A DNA stretch of 16,368 nt from DROE01 sp964569865 (lineage in GTDB: Bacteria; Pseudomonadota; Alphaproteobacteria; Rhizobiales; Devosiaceae), in contig CAZMVQ010000053.1 in NCBI GenBank assembly GCA_964569865.1, positions 1 through 16,368 of the forward strand, written 5' to 3'. The translations under genes and the position numbers were made by a program. This document shows, piece after piece, positions 12,210 through 16,368 of this stretch. The notes beneath the pieces are model-generated. The model made no database searches. It worked only from the letters and a program-made list of their open reading frames with translations, and was not told the DNA's origin. The number at the start of each line of letters is the position of its first letter. The stretch's first letter is position 1.

Positions 12210-15152
12210 TTAGTGGGCTTCGTCCCAGTTAGTAGCTGCCCTGGCATCAATCTGCAAAGGAACAGATAACATAATTGCAGGAGTTGGAGCATTTATCATC
12301 ACTTCAGAAACAGCCGCAATCGCTGTTTCTACCTCTGCAATGGGCGCTTCGAATATCAGTTCATCATGAACCTGTAAGAGCATATCAGCGGCAATATTTT
12401 TGGCGCTTAAAGCCGGTTCCATCTTAATCATAGCGCGGCGAATTATGTCGGCTGCCGATCCCTGAATGGGTGCATTGATTGCGGAGCGCTCGATAAAGGC
12501 TCTTTCGGCCGGATTTTTGCTGTCAGCGTTGGAAAAACTGACCTTACGGCCAAAAATCGTTTCTACAAACCCCTGTTCTTTAACCAGAGATTTTTGGGCT
12601 TCCATATAGTCTTTTATGCCGGGGAATTTTTCAAAATAGGCTTTTATATAGTCCCCGGCTTCAGTGCGTGAAATTGACAATTGATTGGCCAGACCAAAAG
12701 CTGAAATTCCATAAATAATGCCAAAATTGATCGCCTTGGCCTGTCGACGGATCATCGGGTCCATACCCTTGATCGGCACCGAAAAAATTTCAGATGCGGT
12801 CATGGCATGAATATCCAGCCCATCGGCAAAAGCATCTTTTAGCGCTCCAATATCGGCGATATGGGCCAGGATTCTAAGTTCAATCTGGCTGTAATCGGCT
12901 GAAATCAATTTATAGCCGGGTTGGGCGATAAAAGCCGTTCTGATTTTTCTGCCATCGGCAGTGCGAACGGGAATATTTTGCAGATTGGGGTCTGAGGATG
13001 CCAGACGACCCGTCAATACCGATGCCTGATGATAGGAGGTATGCACACGCCCGGTATCAGGATTTATATAGGTCGGCAAGGCGTCGGAATAAGTGGATTT
13101 AAGTTTGCTCAATCCGCGCCATTCCAGAATTATTCTGGCAAGTTCAATGCCCTTTTGCGCCTGTTCCTGATCACCCTCTGCAACACCTGAAATATCCTTG
13201 GCAACAATTGCCTCCAACACCCCTGCCCCGGTTGCCCATGCTCCGGTTTTGGTTTTTTTGCCGCCCGGCAATTCCATATGATCAAACAATATTTCTCCCA
13301 GTTGTTTGGGGGAGCCAAGGTTGAATTTTGTGCTGGCGATCTCGTGGGCCTCAGCTTCCAGCGCCGCTGCCCTTTGGGCAAAATCTCCTGACAGGCGAGC
13401 CAGAATTTGCCGATCAACCACAATCCCCCGTCGCTCCATTCTAGCCAGAACCGGCACTAGTGGACGCTCAAGGGTTTCGTAAACTTTAACCGCCTTTTGT
13501 GCCACCATACGAGCCTTTAGCACCAGCCATAGTCTCATGGTTATATCGGCATCTTCCGCAGCATATTTTGCTGCCTCATCAATATCGAGCTGATCAAATG
13601 TTTTTTGTTTTTTACCGGTTCCGGCCAGATCGGTAAATTTAATGGGCGCATGCTCTAACCACCGGTTAGCAAGCGCATCCATGGAATTGCCACGCGCCCC
13701 ATCAATGGCATAAGAAATCAGCATGGTATCGTCCAGAGTATGCAAATCAATTCCATAACGGGCGAAAATTCCCATATCATATTTGGCGTTTTGCAGAATT
13801 TTTAAAATCGAAATATCTTCAAGACATGGCCGTAAAATATCAAGGGCCAGCTTCATATCCATCTGGTCTTTGGCCACCCCTCCCCCAAACATATCGTCCT
13901 GACCATCCTTGTGGGCAAAGGGAATGTAACAGGCCGTGCCCGGCACGACACATAGCGAAATACCCACCAGATCTGCCTGTTGATTATCAAGACCTGTTGT
14001 TTCGCTATCAATGGCGACAATTCCGGTTTTATTGATCTCATCAACCCAGCTTTTAAGGGCTGTTTCATCTCGCACTATTTCATAAGCATTTAAATCAAGG
14101 GGAATGGATTTAACCCGCTGCAAAACTTCGTTGGCATGATCTGCTGGTGTTCCAGTTTCCTTCAAATTTTGAGCCTCGCCCGTGGATGAAGAACCTGCAA
14201 TTCCCGGCTCAGCATTACTGTCCGTTGAAACATTTTTAGCAGCAAACTCGGGATCCGCCTCAAACAGATTGATCTCACTATCCAGATGCACCGCCATGCG
14301 CCGGCTAAAACTGCTCAGCTCCATGGCCTTCAAAAACGGTAACAATGTTGAAGGATGCAAAGGTTTACGTTCAAGTTCTGCCAAATCATGCACTAAAGGA
14401 ACATCAGTTTTCAAAGTCACCAGACGATGGGAAATTCTGGCCTGATCTGCAAATTCAATCAGATTTTCACGGCGTTTATTTTGTTTGATTTCACCAGCAT
14501 TCTCCAGCAGGTTTTCCAGATCGCCATACTGGTTTATCAGCAGGGAAGCGGTTTTTATTCCAATGCCGGGAACGCCGGGAACATTATCAACACTATCCCC
14601 CGCCAAAGATTGCACTTCGATAACCTTGTTCGGCGTTACGCCAAATTTCTCGAAAACCTCATCAGGGCCAATCCAGCGGTTTTTCATACTGTCAAACATG
14701 CGGATTGCGCCATCATCAGACACCAGTTGCATCAGGTCTTTATCGGTAGAAACAATGGTTGCTCTGCCGCCAATATTTTTTGCATCAATGGCATAGGTGG
14801 CTATTATATCATCGGCCTCAAACCCCTCCTGCTCGATACTCATGATGGAAAAAGCGCGAGTTGCGGCGCGGGTCAAAGGAAACTGTGGCACCAGATCTTC
14901 AGGCGCCGGGGGGCGATGGGCTTTATACTGGGGAAAAAAGTCGTTGCGAAACGTCTTGCCGGAATAATCAAATATCACCGCAATGTGGGTTGGAATATCA
15001 TCTCCCTTAAGATCGTCAATCAGCTTGAACAGCATATTGCAAAAGCCGGACACTGCACCGATGGGCAGCCCGTCAGATTTGCGGGTCAGCGGCGGCAGAG
15101 CATGATAAGCGCGAAAAATAAATGTTGATCCATCGACCAGCAACAAATGCAT
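12210..15152 (-). CDS. polA: DNA polymerase I
   Basis: Repair and Okazaki-fragment-processing polymerase of 980 residues (E. coli 928), with all three activities apparently intact. The 5' nuclease domain (about 1-290) shows LLLVDGSTFIFRAYHA, EGFEADDIIATYA, IVSTDKDLMQLV and LAGDSVDNVPGVPGIG. A low-complexity Ser/Thr/Gly/Ala linker (about 300-345) follows. The proofreading domain keeps D382 and E384 (AIDSETTG), D459 (NAKYD) and D536 (AAEDADIT). The polymerase domain has motif A with D753 (SADYSQIELR) and motif B RRQAKAINFGIIYG with K806, F810 and Y814. Motif C is H929-D930-E931 (LQVHDELIFE). The ATG at 15152 has only a weak GGA upstream. No confident promoter was found in the 118-bp spacer before it. 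Confidence 0.97.
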   Translation of the reverse strand: MHLLLVDGSTFIFRAYHALPPLTRKSDGLPIGAVSGFCNMLFKLIDDLKGDDIPTHIAVIFDYSGKTFRNDFFPQYKAHRPPAPEDLVPQFPLTRAATRAFSIMSIEQEGFEADDIIATYAIDAKNIGGRATIVSTDKDLMQLVSDDGAIRMFDSMKNRWIGPDEVFEKFGVTPNKVIEVQSLAGDSVDNVPGVPGIGIKTASLLINQYGDLENLLENAGEIKQNKRRENLIEFADQARISHRLVTLKTDVPLVHDLAELERKPLHPSTLLPFLKAMELSSFSRRMAVHLDSEINLFEADPEFAAKNVSTDSNAEPGIAGSSSTGEAQNLKETGTPADHANEVLQRVKSIPLDLNAYEIVRDETALKSWVDEINKTGIVAIDSETTGLDNQQADLVGISLCVVPGTACYIPFAHKDGQDDMFGGGVAKDQMDMKLALDILRPCLEDISILKILQNAKYDMGIFARYGIDLHTLDDTMLISYAIDGARGNSMDALANRWLEHAPIKFTDLAGTGKKQKTFDQLDIDEAAKYAAEDADITMRLWLVLKARMVAQKAVKVYETLERPLVPVLARMERRGIVVDRQILARLSGDFAQRAAALEAEAHEIASTKFNLGSPKQLGEILFDHMELPGGKKTKTGAWATGAGVLEAIVAKDISGVAEGDQEQAQKGIELARIILEWRGLSKLKSTYSDALPTYINPDTGRVHTSYHQASVLTGRLASSDPNLQNIPVRTADGRKIRTAFIAQPGYKLISADYSQIELRILAHIADIGALKDAFADGLDIHAMTASEIFSVPIKGMDPMIRRQAKAINFGIIYGISAFGLANQLSISRTEAGDYIKAYFEKFPGIKDYMEAQKSLVKEQGFVETIFGRKVSFSNADSKNPAERAFIERSAINAPIQGSAADIIRRAMIKMEPALSAKNIAADMLLQVHDELIFEAPIAEVETAIAAVSEVMINAPTPAIMLSVPLQIDARAATNWDEAH

Positions 15153-15270
15153 GAAACTATCCAGTTCGGCACGGTTTTAATCCAAGTGCCAGACTAATCG
15201 CCAATTGCATACATTTGCTAGGGGGAAGTTGCAGTTTCACACCACTGGCTTGATCTTGAGGTCTAGAATT

Positions 15271-15801
15271 TTAACTGGCCAGAGAAAACAAAAACTCGTC
15301 ATAGTCCATGTTGTTTTCCTTGAGAACATCAACCAGCATTTGAAATGAAGCGTTCATTCCGGTTTTGGCATTGTTGTGACGTTTTTCTTCAGCCAGAAGG
15401 GTTTGATAAAGTGGAGCGACTGATTGTTGCACTATCTTGCGATCTGGCACTGTTCTATTGGAATGATAGGAGATTATTGAGCCATCATGATCCCGACTGG
15501 CGGTTACGTTGGCATAAACCCAATAATGATCGCCATTTTTGCAACGATTAATCACATAGGCAAAAATTTCTTCTCCTCCGGCCAATGTATCCCACAAAAG
15601 TTTGAAAACGCAGCGCGGCATTTGTGGATGCCTGATAATGGCATGGGGCTGACCTATTAGCTCGGCTTCGCTAAATCCAGATATATTGACAAACACATCA
15701 TTGGCGTAAGTAATGCGTCCCTTCAGATCAGTTTTTGAAACTATGATCTCCCGATCCTCAAAAAACCTCTCTACATTTGTAACGCTTGAATGTGTGGACA
15801 T
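15271..15801 (-). CDS. Stand-alone PAS domain protein similar to the Aer sensor domain
   Basis: A 176-residue cytoplasmic protein with no membrane segment. Residues about 1-120 align closely with the FAD-binding PAS domain of the aerotaxis receptor Aer. Shared features are TDLKGRITYANDVFVNISGFSEAEL, GQPHAIIRHPQMP, W70 and NRCKNGDHYWVYANV. N34, R57 and H58 of Aer are kept. D60 is replaced by Q and W79 by I, both positions implicated in Aer flavin binding, so the cofactor is uncertain. A helical tail of about 50 residues (EEKRHNNAKTGMN...MDYDEFLFSLAS) follows, without HAMP or methyl-accepting domains. It presumably signals by contact with another protein, but the partner is not in the window. 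The ATG at 15801 follows a GGGGAA by 7 nt. Confidence 0.88.
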   Translation of the reverse strand: MSTHSSVTNVERFFEDREIIVSKTDLKGRITYANDVFVNISGFSEAELIGQPHAIIRHPQMPRCVFKLLWDTLAGGEEIFAYVINRCKNGDHYWVYANVTASRDHDGSIISYHSNRTVPDRKIVQQSVAPLYQTLLAEEKRHNNAKTGMNASFQMLVDVLKENNMDYDEFLFSLAS

Positions 15802-15837
15802 GTATCCGTTCCCCGCTGAGCAATTGTAGATTTGTTG

Positions 15838-15872
15838 CTTTTGATTATCCGTTCCAAATTATCAAAAGATAA
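15838..15872 (-). promoter_or_regulatory. Candidate promoter-operator of the PAS gene
   Basis: On the minus strand, TTATCT (15867-15872), 17 nt and GATAAT (15844-15849) make a plausible promoter for the PAS gene. A perfect 8-bp inverted repeat, CTTTTGAT (15838-15845) and ATCAAAAG (15861-15868), spans the spacer and touches both boxes, as an operator would. The 10-mer TATCCGTTCC in the spacer (15846-15855) recurs at 15803-15812 next to the start codon. The -35 is weak. Confidence 0.4.
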
Positions 15873-15893
15873 CTAATTTTGAAACTGCACATG

Positions 15894-15913
15894 CCTAAGG
15901 GGAAACCCCTAGG
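15894..15913. repeat. Small GC-rich hairpin
   Basis: CCTAAGGGG, AAA, CCCCTAGG. The arms pair over 8 bp with one bulged A. There is no U-tract, so a terminator is unlikely. It lies about 93 bp upstream of the PAS gene in otherwise A+T-rich DNA and just before a weak plus-strand promoter-like pair (TTGCAT 15926-15931, TTAAAA 15949-15954). Confidence 0.35.
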
Positions 15914-16368
15914 AACTCGAAGAATTTGCATGACAGAGTTGTTGGGTTTTAAAATTACGTTGAATTTTAGCCAACAATCAAAAGCCGGCCAAAGGCTGAT
16001 CATTGAATAAATTATTTTATTTCTAGGGTCAGGACTTGTTAAATTCATACAATTTTATTTGAGGAAGAGTGCTCAGATGAAGTAAAGCGGAGTGAGATAA
16101 TATTTTCCATCTTTTTGCAAATTCATTTATCGTTTTAGATTTGGGTTTGTTTGTGATGGATGCAATATCTCAAACTCTTTAGGCGTTGCGTAGTTGCCTT
16201 TGATTGCGTTGAAATACGTAGCGCAGAATGGGTGAATTTAACAAGCCATGACCCTAAAGTCTGCCGATTAAACGCGGACGAAATTTACTGAAAGTGTGAT
16301 TGCACACAAAAGCAATCTCGTTTAGGTTCCGCAATAAATAGCAACATTTTTGCACGCCAAGACTATTG
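15914..16368. other. Right-end region with no convincing gene
   Basis: A+T-rich and interrupted by stops in all frames. The only ORF of note (15845-16048, minus, 67 codons) lacks motifs and overlaps the regulatory repeats. A minus-strand frame is open without a start codon at 16032-16169, and others lie on either side in the same frame, broken by stops. This might be a decayed gene, but no family is recognisable. A short palindrome, GTGTG-ATTG-CACAC (16294-16307), is present. The region may be a regulatory spacer for a gene beyond the window. Confidence 0.4.

Noticed and set aside
14427..15128. A 233-codon plus-strand open frame opposite polA
   Set aside because: It lies entirely antisense to the well-conserved 5' nuclease domain of polA and has no recognisable protein features.
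15841..15865. Possible FNR/FixK box upstream of the PAS gene (TTGAT ... ATCAA)
   Set aside because: The half-sites are 15 bp apart instead of the required 4.
15912..15958. Possible general-stress (EcfG-type) promoter beginning GGAAC
   Set aside because: No CGTT-like -10 occurs 16-17 bp downstream; the nearest CGTT is too far away.
15845..16048. A 67-codon minus-strand open frame in the right-end spacer
   Set aside because: No motif or convincing start, and its end overlaps the inverted repeat and promoter-like boxes of the PAS gene.
16294..16307. Possible CRP-type site (GTGTG-ATTG-CACAC)
   Set aside because: The spacing between half-sites is too short for the TGTGA-N6-TCACA consensus, and no downstream gene is visible.

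Overview
The window looks like chromosomal DNA from an alphaproteobacterium, most likely of the order Hyphomicrobiales (Rhizobiales), with moderate to low G+C for that group. The main evidence is a two-component pair that closely matches ChvI/ChvG (ExoS, BvrS) followed by a short alphaproteobacterial-type HPr kinase. Supporting evidence is a histidyl-tRNA synthetase with the alphaproteobacterial motif 2, a periplasmic cell-wall hydrolase of the Hydrolase_2 type and a TadG-like von Willebrand A protein. No insertion sequence, phage gene, CRISPR array, tRNA or rRNA was seen. The genus cannot be named from this sequence.

Layout, left to right. On the minus strand, hisS (cut by the left edge) lies downstream of tag (3-methyladenine DNA glycosylase I). 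Divergent from tag is a plus-strand run: a single-domain response regulator, a TadG-like vWA protein with a cysteine-rich insert, a DUF3422 membrane protein and an NAD-dependent epimerase. A minus-strand cluster, chvI-chvG-hprK, ends head-to-head against the epimerase with only 7 bp between the stop codons. Upstream of chvI on the same strand is a secreted SleB-like hydrolase. A 244-bp spacer rich in palindromes separates it from a divergent major-facilitator transporter. The transporter converges on a HAD phosphatase that lies downstream of polA. The right end has an Aer-like PAS protein and then 567 bp with no convincing gene.

Functional themes. tag and polA are DNA repair and replication functions. 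chvI/chvG is the envelope and acid-stress two-component system known from plant- and animal-associated rhizobia, and hprK belongs to the nitrogen-type phosphotransferase system. The EIIA-Man and HPr genes that usually follow hprK are not adjacent here. The vWA protein, the hydrolase and DUF3422 are envelope proteins.

No clear new multigene system is visible. The observations most worth following up are: (1) three 15-bp palindromes at an exact 16-bp period just upstream of the hydrolase, with a separate 17-bp palindrome beside them; (2) a stand-alone Aer-like PAS protein whose candidate promoter is covered by an inverted repeat; (3) the cysteine-rich insert in the vWA protein. Several genes appear to start at TTG, each behind a readable Shine-Dalgarno sequence.
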